DNA of 64,000 nt from Saitoella complicata NRRL Y-17804 (lineage: Eukaryota > Ascomycota > Saitoellomycetes > Saitoellales > Saitoellaceae). Of the stretch, positions 33,308 to 44,251 are shown one piece after another (the first letter of the stretch is position 1; the number at the start of each line of letters is the position of its first letter). The translations under genes were made by a program, and so were the position numbers. The notes under the pieces were generated by a model. That model was given only the letters and a program-made list of their open reading frames with translations, searched no databases and was not told where the DNA came from. Location: contig NW_017567018.1 of the NCBI RefSeq assembly GCF_001661265.1, positions 124,001 to 188,000 of the forward strand, written 5' to 3'.

Positions 33308-34853
33308 ATGGAGGAGCCTGCCCAGAAACGAAAAAGAGACGCAAGAACGATGGAGAAGGCTCTGCCGTTGGATCAGTTGGAAGTTCAAGCGGGTGCTACG
33401 CTGGCCGAGGTCCGCGAGGAGATCCGTATGTCGGCTTGCTCGAAGGAACGAGCTCAGTTGGCTGACCAGGCGTCTGTTTACAGTCAATGCTGTGGAGAAA
33501 ACCACCGACCAGCAGGCCGTTCGACAGAAAATTCTGCGCGAGGAGGTATGGGTTCTATTTTTCTCGAGCTCTTGTTGCTAACGATGTGACAGCCCACCAT
33601 TTATCCTACTCTTTCGCTGCCCTTTACGTCACAAACACACCGCTCCCGCGTGATCCTCGACCCGTCAGCAGGATCATGGTTCAACAGAACAGCAGCGATC
33701 ATCGCTGACTATTTCCGTACACCAGCATCAATCTGGGCAACCACCCCTCTACCAAAGCCCAAAGCAATCACAACTTCACTCAGTCACGTTGCATTCCACC
33801 CTTCCCTCCCCATCCTTGCCGTGGCACATTCGTCCAAAGGTGGCGGAATCTACTTCTATGACCTTCGAACACGACAATGGTTCTCGTATCACCTGACACC
33901 ACCGAACACAACCTCGTTGGTAACCGCAATTACATTCTCCGGCGCGAACAAGCTGGCGGCTGGAATGAGGAATGGCGATGTATGCATCTGGACCCTCGAC
34001 CTCGGGCCAGAACACAAGAACAAGAACCACGGATACGCAGAACGTATCCAGCTCCTCCCAACACGCTTTCAAGACCGAATTGGCGCCGTATCTGGGTTGG
34101 AGTTTTCACCATGCGGACACTGGCTTGCTATCTCTACTACATCATCCGGAACGTGGGTTCACAACACGGTCATGAACGAGACCCAACTGATCTCCCTTGC
34201 ACCATCCTCCACATTAGCATGGGCACCTACATCAAGATTCCTCGCGGTGGGTACGGCCCGGGCCGTTCAGCTTATCCCCGTAGCCATCGCGGGTCCAAGA
34301 CTGGATGTCGGTGCGAGGACAAAGATCCCGACAAAGGGCCAGATTGGAACCATCGCATGGCTTTCTGATGGACGAACCATGTTGTACTCCGTCGTCGATG
34401 ATCCCCATGTCAGGGTGGTATACATCAACCCTTCACATACTTTGACCAGTAAAACAAGTACGAGAGTTATCAGCCTTCTCATGGCGAGTTGTGCTAACAC
34501 ATCGTACAGTCTACCGTCAACTCCGCATCATAGAAACACCAAAATCCGACGTAACCGGCGGCGGCGTCAAGTCCTTCGCCATCGACCCCACCGGCGAACG
34601 CATGATCATCAACTTCTCCGACCCGACTTCGCGACCAGCGTTGATGTGCGTAAATCCAGCCGTCGCCACACTGTCCGACGTACCGTATTCGATTGCGTAC
34701 CCAATTGGGCTGATTAATGGTCCGACGACGGGGTTGGTGGATGTCAAGTTTGCGAGTCAGTTCCAGAAGGGAGCGTTTGCGGCGAATGTTTGGGGGGATA
34801 TGATTACATTCTTGCCGATGTACTATCTCGGGAAAGTAGAATCAGATTGGTAG
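33308..34853 (+). CDS. AAAS-like: Aladin-like WD40 nucleoporin
   Basis: Aladin is a peripheral scaffold nucleoporin that partners the Ndc1 membrane ring of the nuclear pore. Four exons (33308-33425, 33484-33545, 33593-34457, 34510-34853) join to 462 residues. After a basic N-terminus (PAQKRKRDAR), the segment WFNRTAAIIADYF precedes a WD-type propeller. Visible blades include HVAFHPSLPILAVAH, GVSGLEFSPCGHWLAIS-type strands, LAWAPTSRFLAVGT and KSFAIDPTGERMIINFSD. WD dipeptides are poorly conserved, as is usual for Aladin. Budding yeast lacks this protein but many filamentous fungi have it. A different WD40 protein cannot be excluded. Its head-to-head partner is the cNMP/F-box gene. Confidence 0.65.
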
Positions 34854-34909
34854 ACCCATGCCATTAATCTAGCTCAAGAACACTACCATGATCCTCCACA
34901 TCCTCGAGC

Positions 34910-36580
34910 CTACTTCCTGTAGAACACCTTCTTGAAGTGAAAATGCAACTGCAAAACCCCCTTATCAAAACTACTCTTAAACCCCCTATCCCTCCTCGCA
35001 CTATAATCCCAATCCTTATCCACGATCCTAAACGCAACATCCTCATACGGCGCCCCAGCCTTAAACCTAATAACACACATCCCATCATCCTCAACAGTCC
35101 CCCTCTTCTTCCCATTTCTTTCAATGACGTACGTGGGCGCTTTCGTCATATCCACCAACTCTGGATAAAAGATATTGAATTTATACCCTTGCACGACTTT
35201 GGGTGGGGGGTTATCGGCGTCGTAGTGGGTTTGGTTGTATTTGTTCCATTCGAAGCCGAGTTGGACGCGGTTGAAGTAGAGGGGTTTGCGGGGGGTGTGG
35301 GTGGAGGACCAGGGGTGTGTGGAGGAGGAGGGGAGGGCGATGTCGGTGTTGAAGGGTTCTTCGCCGTCGCGTTCGCCTTTTGCGGCTTCGTGGTTGTAGA
35401 GCTGGGTTGCGAAGGAGGCGTTTGTAGAGGTTGGTGCAGCGATTGGTTTGGATTCGGTAGGTTGTGGCAGGGCGATGGGCTTCTTGGCGATGAAGCGGGC
35501 CTCTTTGACGGCTTCGCGGGATTTGAGGAGGTTGAGACGGTAGTCGACTTCGTCGACGACGGGAAGGTTGCGGTCGTCGTATGCGATCTTCAATGCTGGC
35601 TCTGGGTCCATGACATTCACGAACTCGGGTGCTTTCAGTTCGCCCAAGTTTGCTATCTCCTGTCGCAGTTCGTCTTCTACCCTCCGTGCTTCGACGCTTT
35701 CTCTAATTCGTAGTCTTTCGACACGTGCGTCAGCGATTTTGTCGTACATCCTCTTCAGTCTTGCTTTTGCCTTCCAAACAGTGAGACTCTTTAGCAGGGC
35801 CGTCCAGTAGTCCACGTCGATAGGTTCTCTACTCGACAGCTTCTTCTCAATCTGCAACTCCAACGTACAAAGCGCATCATAATCCTTCTTTGACAACAGC
35901 TGATCTATATCAGACTGCACCGGCGCAATCGCCCGTCCCGAGGAATCATACGACGACGCGCTCATCATCTTCAGCCTCTCCCTTCCCAATGTCGCAATCG
36001 CCTTCCAGTACTCCGCCGAACTCCTCGACCGCTCCAACTTCCTAAACTGTTCCACATCCTCACACATCTCCTCCAACTCCTTCTTCCCCAACTCCTCAAT
36101 TACACCGCCCGGTTCGCGGATCTGTACCTCCATCCCCGCACCCAATTCCTCTTCTTCCCAATCCGCCGCGGCGTCTCCGCTGCGTTCGACGATGGCGAGC
36201 ATGACGGTCAGAAGATCGATAGCTTTTCCGCGACCTTCTTTGATACGGATTGCGGAGCGTTTTTTGGCTTGTTTGAGGACAAAGTCGTCTTCTTTTTCGA
36301 CCCATTCGCGGGATTGTTCGGCTTCGCGCATTTGTTGGTAGCGTGACTGTTCTTCCATGCGGTGAGCTTTGTAGTCGCGGGCGTCGTTACGAGCACGGTA
36401 AGTGTCTTGCTGTGTTTCCTCTTGGAGACGGCGGCGGCGGTCGTAGTCATCGTACGTCGGCAATGGACGTCGCGCCGAACGCCCGGAGCCAGAGTCATAT
36501 CCCGGCGATCTTGAACGGCGCCTGTGATCTCTTGAAGAGCCGCCCGTATATTCGTCCCTTCTGCTATACCGATCAGACAT
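34910..36580 (-). CDS. CACTIN (cay1-like): Cactin, spliceosome-associated protein
   Basis: Cactin is a nuclear protein tied to pre-mRNA splicing and, in fission yeast, to telomere protein levels. The single exon encodes 556 residues. The N-terminus is Arg/Ser-rich (RRRSRSPGYDSGSGRSARR), then a charged coiled-coil region (REWVEKEDDFVLKQAKKRS), the mid domain (YWKAIATLGRERLKMMSAS) and the highly conserved C-terminal domain. That domain has RVQLGFEWNKYNQTHYD, GYKFNIFYPELVD and the end HFHFKKVFYRK. All family landmarks are present in order. The start at 36580 gives the short SR-like leader MSDRYSRRDEY. The open frame continues upstream but overlaps the promoter shared with the SNF2 gene (137 bp). 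Confidence 0.92.
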   Translation of the reverse strand: MSDRYSRRDEYTGGSSRDHRRRSRSPGYDSGSGRSARRPLPTYDDYDRRRRLQEETQQDTYRARNDARDYKAHRMEEQSRYQQMREAEQSREWVEKEDDFVLKQAKKRSAIRIKEGRGKAIDLLTVMLAIVERSGDAAADWEEEELGAGMEVQIREPGGVIEELGKKELEEMCEDVEQFRKLERSRSSAEYWKAIATLGRERLKMMSASSYDSSGRAIAPVQSDIDQLLSKKDYDALCTLELQIEKKLSSREPIDVDYWTALLKSLTVWKAKARLKRMYDKIADARVERLRIRESVEARRVEDELRQEIANLGELKAPEFVNVMDPEPALKIAYDDRNLPVVDEVDYRLNLLKSREAVKEARFIAKKPIALPQPTESKPIAAPTSTNASFATQLYNHEAAKGERDGEEPFNTDIALPSSSTHPWSSTHTPRKPLYFNRVQLGFEWNKYNQTHYDADNPPPKVVQGYKFNIFYPELVDMTKAPTYVIERNGKKRGTVEDDGMCVIRFKAGAPYEDVAFRIVDKDWDYSARRDRGFKSSFDKGVLQLHFHFKKVFYRK

Positions 36581-36717
36581 TTTTCTCGAAGTCTTGGTGG
36601 TTAGAGTTCTGTTTGTACGAGCGCGACGGTCGCGGTACGGCGTCACGTGCACGTATATTACAGCCAGTTGCCTGTAACGACGATACACCAAATTCGGTAA
36701 TCGACAAGAGACTGGAC

Positions 36718-39717
36718 ATGGACGACAGCGGGGAGGACTCGGACTTGGAGTTGGTGACCAGGGAGAGGGTGATGACAAAGACGAAGGTGACGGAAGATGG
36801 TACGGACTATGTAACGCCAGTCCTGGTCTGCTGCTAATGGCTTACAGGACGAGAAAAGATCTTGTGGTCTGACAATGAGGAGGAGGATGACGCTCTTGCG
36901 AAGGCAAGGAGGGAAGCTGCAGAAGCGGGTAAACTCAAAGCACGGTCGAGAACGCGGACAGTCAGTTCCAAGGCGGTGAAGAAGGAGAGACGTCCGGTGT
37001 CAACTGGAGAGTCCTTCTCCTCCTTCCCAAACCGCCAAAAGACGGCTGTCAATGGCAAGCCGGTGACGGAGGTGAAAAGGGAGAAACGCTCAGACCATCC
37101 AGCTGGAGAGTCCTCCTCATTCTCCCTCCCGAAACGCCAAAAGACATCTCAACGCGTCACCAAGTTCAACGACTACCTCGACATGTACTCCGACTCCGAC
37201 CTCGACCTCCCTTACCCCCAACGACCCCACTTTCCCAACTCCACCCCACCCGCCCTCTACGCCTCCGTCCCCCTCCATCCCCACGGTTCAATCCCCGCCC
37301 CAATGGCCCAATACCTCCGCGACTACCAACTCGACGGCGCACAATTCATGTACTCCAAATTCGCCTCCCACACCGGTGGGATATTGGGCGACGACATGGG
37401 TTTGGGCAAGACGGTACAGGTCGTCGCGTTTCTGACGGCGGTGTTTGGGAAGAAGGGGGATGAGCGGGATAGGAAGTTGATGAGGAAGATGAGGGGTGGG
37501 GGAAGGGGGTATCCGAGGGTTTTGATTGTTTGTCCTGGGACGTTGATTAGTAATTGGATGAGAGAGCTTGATACGGTTCGTAACATTCTCGGCGTCAGCA
37601 GTCCCGGCTAATGGCTGCGAACAGTGGGGATGGTGGCACTTTGGCAAATATCACGGTGACAAAAAGGACGCTGAGTTGGCTGCGGCCAAGGCTGGGAGGC
37701 TGGAGGTGTTGATTACGACGTATACCACGTACAAGATGAACGAGGAGAGGATCAACCAAGTGTATTGGGATGTCTGCATCGCGGATGAGTGTCATATTAT
37801 CAAGGGTAAGTCAAGATGAGCGAGGACTTTCACGATGATACGCTAACTCGCAGTCTTCTTTACAGAAAGCCAGTCGGAGGTCACGAAGGCTATGAACATG
37901 GTCAACTCACATACACGGATCGGACTTACCGGAACTGCGATCCAGAACGTAGGAGAATCTCCTTTATTCTTCGTAAAGGATGTTGACTGTTTCCCCTACA
38001 GAACTACGAAGAACTTTGGGCCCTTTTGAATTGGGCAGCACCATCTACCCTCCCAGACATAAGTGCATGGAAACGCACAATCTCTGAACCGCTCAAGATC
38101 GGGCAGTCTCATGATGCGACGAATGCACAACTCGCGAAAGCACGGAAGGTTGCGTGGCAGTTGAAGACGAACCTCCTCCCACGGTTTCTCATTCGACGAA
38201 CGAAGAAGTTGATTGCGGATCAGTTGCCGAAGAAAGTTGATAGAGTCGTGTTTTGCCCTCTGACGGAAACACAAAAAGAGGCGTACCAGAATTTGCTGGA
38301 TACGGAGGATGTCGATTTCATTATCCGACGTGGGGATAAATGCGAGTGTGGGAGTGGGATGGCGAGGAGTCAGTGTTGCCATCGTACCACGAGGGCGGGG
38401 TTAACGTTGCAGCAACTCATTTTTCCGTATATGGTTCAGATCCAGAAATTGGCGAATCATCTCGCGCTCATCATCCCGAGGAATGAAGATACGGATGATG
38501 CACGGGCTCGGGATGCGAGGATACTGGAGGAGTGCTTACCGCACAGACACAAAGAGTTGATGAGACGTGAGTCCATCATTAATTCTGCTGATCCAGAGCT
38601 ATGTGGGAAATGGAAGGTGTTGGAGAAGTTGTTGGCGCATTGGTATGCCGAAGGGTCCAAAGTCCTCATCTTCTCGTACTCGACACGGCTATTGGGGATG
38701 TTGAATGATTTGATGATGAGGTTACACTACACCTACTGCTACCTCGATGGCTCAATGCCCCTCGATGCGCGGACAGACGTCGTCGACAAATTCAACTCCG
38801 ACCCGCACCAGTTTGCGTTTTTGATCTCGACGAAGGCGGGGGGCGTGGGGTTGAATATCGTCTCCGCAAACAAGGTTGTGATATTTGATCCGAATTGGAA
38901 CCCGGCGCATGACTTGCAGGCGCAGGATCGGGCGTTTAGGATTGGGCAGTTGAGGGATGTGGAGGTATACCGTCTCATCTCGGCGGGTACGATCGAGGAG
39001 AACGTTTATGCCCGTCAAATCTACAAGCAGCAACAGGCGAATATCGGGTACGAAGCCAGTGAGGAGCGGAGGTATTTCAAGGGTGTCATGGGCGCCGAGG
39101 GACGACAGGGCGAGTTATTTGGGTTGGGGAACATGTTTACGTATGACTCGGGGCGTATGCTCTTGAAGGGCATCGTGAATAAGACGAATGTGAGGGAGCA
39201 GCAGTATGATATCGCAGATATGAATGTCGGTGATGCTGATCAGCAGGAAGGAGCTGATGAGGATGGGACGTCTGGGACGAGTCAGATTGCGAAATTGCTA
39301 GAGACGGGGAATGAGGATGCTGTGTATCGGAAGAGGACGGTTGACCCGGTGACTGCGATTTTGTCGGAGGTTGGGGTGGAGTATACGCATAACAACTCGG
39401 AGATCATTGGTCCGTCGGAGTTGGAGGCGAAGATCTCGAAAGCTGCTGCGACGGCAGCGGATAATGACGCTCTTGCCTCGAAGCCGGCCTATCTACAAGC
39501 GAGTGGGGATCAGGATAAGTATCAGGTCGGGAATGTCCCGAGGGATGTTGCGATGAGGCAGTTTAATAGTATGGCTTTGGCTGAGGGGTATAGTCTGGAT
39601 GGAGAAGGAAGGGAGGAGTTTGCGTTGAGGGTGCTGGAGATGACGAGTGCGGAGAGACAGAAGTTGTTGAGGAGGTTTTATGCGCAGAGGCGGGAGTTGC
39701 TGGATGATCAAAGGTGA
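36718..39717 (+). CDS. SNF2-family ATPase (ERCC6L2-like)
   Basis: This is a DNA-dependent ATPase of the Rad26/ERCC6 group, closest by layout to ERCC6L2, which acts in DNA repair. Five exons (36718-36799, 36848-37575, 37625-37805, 37866-37948, 38002-39717) with four introns of 48-60 bp join to 929 residues. The N-terminus is acidic then Lys-rich. The helicase has motif I GDDMGLGKTVQVVAF, motif Ia VLIVCPGTLISNW, motif II as DECH (CIADECHIIK) in place of the usual DEAH/DEGH, motif III GLTGTAIQN, motif IV VLIFSYSTRLLGML and motifs V/VI STKAGGVGLNIVSAN and QDRAFRIGQLRDVEVYRL. Post-helicase sequence is the NIGYEASEERRYFKGV type seen in ERCC6L2. The third intron acceptor could also be 12 bp earlier, adding VFFT. 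Confidence 0.88.
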
Positions 39718-39754
39718 AGATGGAGGAGCAATTATAAAGGAGGATAGGGCACGG

Positions 39755-39833
39755 CGTTTCTGCGTTTCTGCGTTTCTGCGTTTCTGCGTTTCTGCGTTTC
39801 TGCGTTTCTGCGTTTCTGAGTTTCTGAGTTTCC
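39755..39833. repeat. 8-bp minisatellite (CGTTTCTG)n
   Basis: Eight perfect head-to-tail copies of CGTTTCTG are followed by one or two degenerate copies (AGTTTCTG). They start 38 bp after the SNF2 stop codon, in its probable 3' UTR. Confidence 0.9.
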
Positions 39834-39977
39834 ATGGTGTTACTATTTATAGGCGACCCCAATTGCACATGCTTCCCCACACAAGGCAGGTGACGGCGCG
39901 GCAACTCCCGAAGCTTAAGCTACGACCCATACACCAAACAAACAACGGCATCGTCAACTCGGCTGCTCCCGTCAAGA

Positions 39978-42735
39978 ATGGCCGAGTCTTTCCAAGAGGA
40001 CGACCCGTTTGATCCGCCAACAAAGCGCCAGAAAATCAAGAGGACTGGACAGGCTGTACGTTTACCCTCTATCCCTCGGAGTATATGCGTGTTGATACTG
40101 ATGGGTGGGACTACAGTGCGACCGATGTCGAGGACGCAAGATCAAGTGTGATGGTGCTTTACCGTCTTGTACGCCTTGTCTCGTCGCGAACGTGACATGT
40201 ACAGCGACCGACCGTATCACCAAAAAAGCTGTCCCGCGTGGATACGTGGAGACGTTGGAGCGCAAGTTGGCGTATGTGCAGGACCTCAAAGACAGGATTG
40301 GGTTGTTGGAGGGTATGCTGCGTGAGCGTGACCCGAATATCCAACTACCACCTCCTGTGAGCGAATTGAGTATAGGCGAGGAAGGTGGAAGCGAGAAGAC
40401 TCCCAATAAGAGGGGAGCGGATGAGACGTCGTCTAGCCCAAGGCCTGATGCGTGGAGGGAGAAATCCAGTACGGCAACTGGAGCCGGAGCCGCACGTGGT
40501 GGGGATGACATGCCATATTACCCCAACGGCATACTCGCCGAGTCGGATATCTATGCCGCAGATAACATGGCTTTCCGCGAAGGCGGTCCGCATCCTGGTC
40601 GTTCCAGCGGGTTTCTCATTCTCAATTCGCTTCGTGAGGCAGCGTCCACGACTCTTGGCGTCGACGTCGATGTCTCGGATCTTAACCTGAACGTCGGAAC
40701 GGAGGCCGCTTCTGTATGGGGTCGGCTGCGGAATGGACCCTCTCTATATGTTGGCAAACCAGAGTTGCCGCCGAGAGATATTGCATACCAGTTCGTTGAT
40801 GCGTATTTCGAGAATGTGCATACATTTATGCCGATCCTCCACGCCAAGACGTTCTACGACGAGTTGGACAAGATGTACTCTACACCCGACTATGTACCGA
40901 CTGTCCCCTTCATGTTTCAGTACAATATGGTGTTTGCGATTATTGCGACGAATTTGGATGGCGATCAAGTCTTCGCTGGCAGAGCTATCCCGTACTTTGA
41001 CCAGTTGTTCCATGAGCCGGCTCTGGAGCATTTGCAAGCGTTGATGTTGATGTTGGTGTACTTACGACAAAAGACCAAGGCGGGGGGCTTGTGGTACCTA
41101 TCACGTCTCTCAGCTGGGATGGCTGTGGAGTTGGGCCTGCACCGTCTTGATTCAGTAGGGAACTACTACCTACCTCTCGACAAAGAAATTAGGAAAAGGG
41201 TTTTCTACGCCGTACTGAGTATCGATCGCCTCATCGCAAACTCCTTGGGCAGGCCCATGGCGCTGAAGGAACCAGATTACAACGTGAACCCACCGACTTG
41301 CGAAGATGACGAATATTTCACCTCGACGAATCTGTCGTACCCACGGCAACCACCTCATACCATTTCCCGGCTCGCTCCAGCGAAGGAAATCCATAAAATT
41401 GTGGTTATCGGTGGTCGAGTTGCGGAACGACTTTATAGCGTGCAGAGACCGAGTAGGCAGACGTATGTCTCCTTGGTCGAGGGATTGGAAAAGGAGATGA
41501 AGGAAGCGAAAGCGGGCATTCCGCCCTATCTGGTGTACAACGAACGCGAAAGCCCAGAGACCCAAGCCTTGTTCCACCAAGCGGCCAGTATCATCGTCGC
41601 CTACCACGAACTCCAAATACTCATCCGACACCCCTCCCTCGCCCTCTCCCCCTCCCCCCAATTCAGCGCCGCAAGCCTCGCACTCTGCGCCGAATCCTCC
41701 CGCACCATAATCCGCATCCGCGACCACCAACGCCTCCACGGCATGGTCGACTCATCCTGGCACACAATCTCCATCCACATGCTCGCAGCCTTCACGATCC
41801 TCTACTCCCTCTGGGAAAAGCAGGGACACCTCAAACCCGAGACGATCGATCAAACGAAACGGGAGATGGATATGGTGAAGAATTTGTTGTCGGAGATTGG
41901 GAAGAGGTTGAAGGCTGCGAACAAGATGAGGGAGGTTATTACGGTCTTGACAAAGGCTACTGTGCAGTATGTTGAGAAGTCGGATAAGGGAGGGGTAGGG
42001 CAGAAAAGTGGACATGGGCAGGGGCCGCCGTTGCCTTTTGGAAGTGGGGCGAGTAGTGCGGGGTTGAGGACGGGACCTGGTGGGTCGGAGATCATGATGG
42101 ACTTCAGCTTCACGCCTGCGACCAGAGCGAATTCGAGTGAGAGCACTGATGGGCAGACTGGTTCAAGCTCTGTTGGCCGTCTGTCGACGGCAAAGACCCC
42201 GGCATGGAACCAAGAATTGCGGCAAGCGAATCAGCGGCTCCTACAGGCTTCGTCATATCCGCCGAACATGGCTTCTTCAAGTCCATTCGGAACAACTCAA
42301 TCGATCGAAGCGAGCTTAGACCAATACCGCCGCAAACTCCCCGAAACTCCCGATCTAACCCCACCCACCCACAACCCCAACCACCCCGACCCAGTGCCCG
42401 CGCAACCCGCGGCACCCTCCTTCACCGGCGGCGGAATGGGGGGCGGCATGCTCCCCTTCTCTTGGACAAAATGGGACGAATACATGTCGAGTGTGGGTGG
42501 GAGTTTACACGGGTACCAGGATGAAATTCCGGAGATGTTGACGAGTACGCTGTATCGGGGGACGGTGGGGGTTGATCAGGGGGAGGGTGGGACGCCGAGT
42601 ATGGAGGAGATGAGGTCGATGATGGGGTGGAGTGCTGCGCCGCAGGATGGGGATGTGCAGCATCAACAGCAGCAGCAGCAGCCACAGCAGAGACCACAGT
42701 CGTTCGATAGTGTGGGTCAGTGGAGTGGATTTTAA
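39978..42735 (+). CDS. Zn2Cys6 transcription factor
   Basis: This fungal binuclear-zinc-cluster regulator has 898 residues. Exon 39978-40055 (26 residues ending KRQKIKRTGQA) joins 40117-42735. The intron falls exactly before the first cysteine. The cluster is Cys27-x2-Cys30-x6-Cys37-x6-Cys44-x2-Cys47-x6-Cys54 (CDRCRGRKIKCDGALPSC...). A short leucine-rich dimerisation helix follows (LERKLAYVQDLKDRIGLLEG). The Fungal_trans regulatory domain lies in the middle, with FENVHTFMPILHAKTFYDEL and LGRPMALKEPDYNVNPP. The C-terminal 250 residues are Ser/Pro/Gln-rich with a poly-Gln run, a likely activation region. The target pathway cannot be told from neighbours. Confidence 0.9.
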
Positions 42736-43042
42736 CAAAAAAGATACACGATAAGATGAGTGAAGTATGTATTGGCATGGCAGCGTTTGGTGTTCAACTT
42801 TCTTTTTGGATTGGTTCTGGTTCGAGTATGGATACACGGCTGGGTACAGGTGTTCATGTCAGGATGCCAGGAAAACCCCCGTTATACCCGCCGCCTACAT
42901 GTATGGTGATTATGAATGCAAACATTGGCATTTGCAGGCTATTTTCTTTTTGATAGCTACTGAAAAAGGATGAATAATGATTTCCTTCTGCTGAAATGCT
43001 CCCACCCCAAAGATTCCCAAATGCAACGAGCTCGATATTATC
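42736..43042. other. Intergenic 3'-3' region
   Basis: This 307-bp gap lies between convergent genes. No ORF, RNA or repeat worth noting. Confidence 0.5.
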
Positions 43043-43827
43043 TTATCTTCGCCCACCCCTCGCATTCTGCCTCTTCACCAAACAATCCGAACAATACCAC
43101 TTCCCAACCGGCGGCGCCTTCAACCCCACACACCCATAATGAAACCACTCCCTCGGACAATCCTTCGCGTCGCACGCAACCATCTCTCCATAAGAGACTT
43201 GGTTACAGAAACAGTATGTCGAATTATCTTCGTTTCCTGCGGCGTCTTCGGGGTCGGAGTCGGGATCTGGGGATGGGGGAGTTGGGGGGCGTCCGTGGGT
43301 GGGGGCTTGGGGGCGGTGAGAAACGCTGTGGGAAGGAGTATGGTGGGAGTGGGATATTGAAGGGCGTGAGGATGAGGAGGTGGGGAGGAGAGTTGGTGGG
43401 ACGAGGGGGGCGGTTGAGGGGAGGGCGCCATCGACTTGGAGTTTCTTGATGTCTGTGTCCAATGCCTTCAGGTGACGGTCCAACTATGGTCATGGTCACA
43501 TTAGCCTTGCGTAAGAGGAGTCGAGTACTGGGGACGTACAAGGAGCATAGCTTTATTAGCCAACGCACACTTCTCCTCCTGCACCTTCAACGCCATCTCA
43601 TACCCCTCCCGAATCTTCTGATAATACACACCCTCTTTCGGAAACTCCACCAAACTCCCATTTGCTCGGATGTGTTTGTGGATTGCTTGGTCTCGGTTGT
43701 TTATCTTTTTGCGGACTTCGGTGAGGCGGAGTTCTTTTGCGCGGAGTTCGGAGAAGATGTGTTGGACTTCGAGGGGGAGGTTGTCGAGGGAGGAGATATA
43801 GTCCGTTAGGACTTCGCCGGCGTCCAT
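43043..43827 (-). CDS. ING-family PHD-finger protein
   Basis: ING proteins read H3K4me3 and belong to histone acetyltransferase (Yng2/NuA4) or deacetylase (Pho23/Rpd3L) complexes. Exons 43827-43540 and 43483-43043 join to 242 residues. The N-terminal ING helices are intact (DYISSLDNLPLEVQHIFSEL, then EEKCALANKAMLLLDRHLK across the intron). A Ser/Pro/His-rich linker follows. The C-terminal PHD finger has the C4HC3 pattern, starting CFCNQVSYGEMVACDAKDC and ending GKWYCSDC. The aromatic cage region (Y, W) and the basic tail (KRQNARGGRR) are as expected. It is divergent from a class I HDAC gene, a functionally related neighbour. Which complex it joins cannot be decided here. Confidence 0.92.
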
Positions 43828-44251
43828 GGCGTGTTATTGGATGTTGATTAGGAGATTTCTCAAGTCTCTTGAAGGTTGAAACGCTCTCAAAGTCGTTCAA
43901 GAGAGGTGATCACGTGGTCCAGAAGTACGTAACAGTGGCGACTGCTCTCAACGGATCACTCTCAGTGATAGTTCGTTTGGTGTTGATGTATAGAGCTCTC
44001 GAATAGTGTCTAGAGGGCTTCGAAGACGGTATTTTCCAGACTGATCTCACGGTGTTCTGAGGTTTCTTGGTGGTGAGGTTCTGCAGGATGCATAACGTTG
44101 CAGGCCTCATGCAATACACCGCCGAGAGATCAACCGCCGCCGTCCATGTAACGAAGAATCAATCAACCTCCAGCACCTTCAAGAAGCCATCCACCGTTCT
44201 TTCACAGCATCTAAACCATACTTAGGATACCCTCCATAACTCCAGCCAACC
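43828..44251. promoter_or_regulatory. Head-to-head promoter, ING protein / Hos2-type HDAC
   Basis: This 424-bp divergent intergenic region has an ACGTGG/CACGTGG-like E-box near 43911-43918 (ATCACGTGGTC). No TATA box is obvious. Confidence 0.4.
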
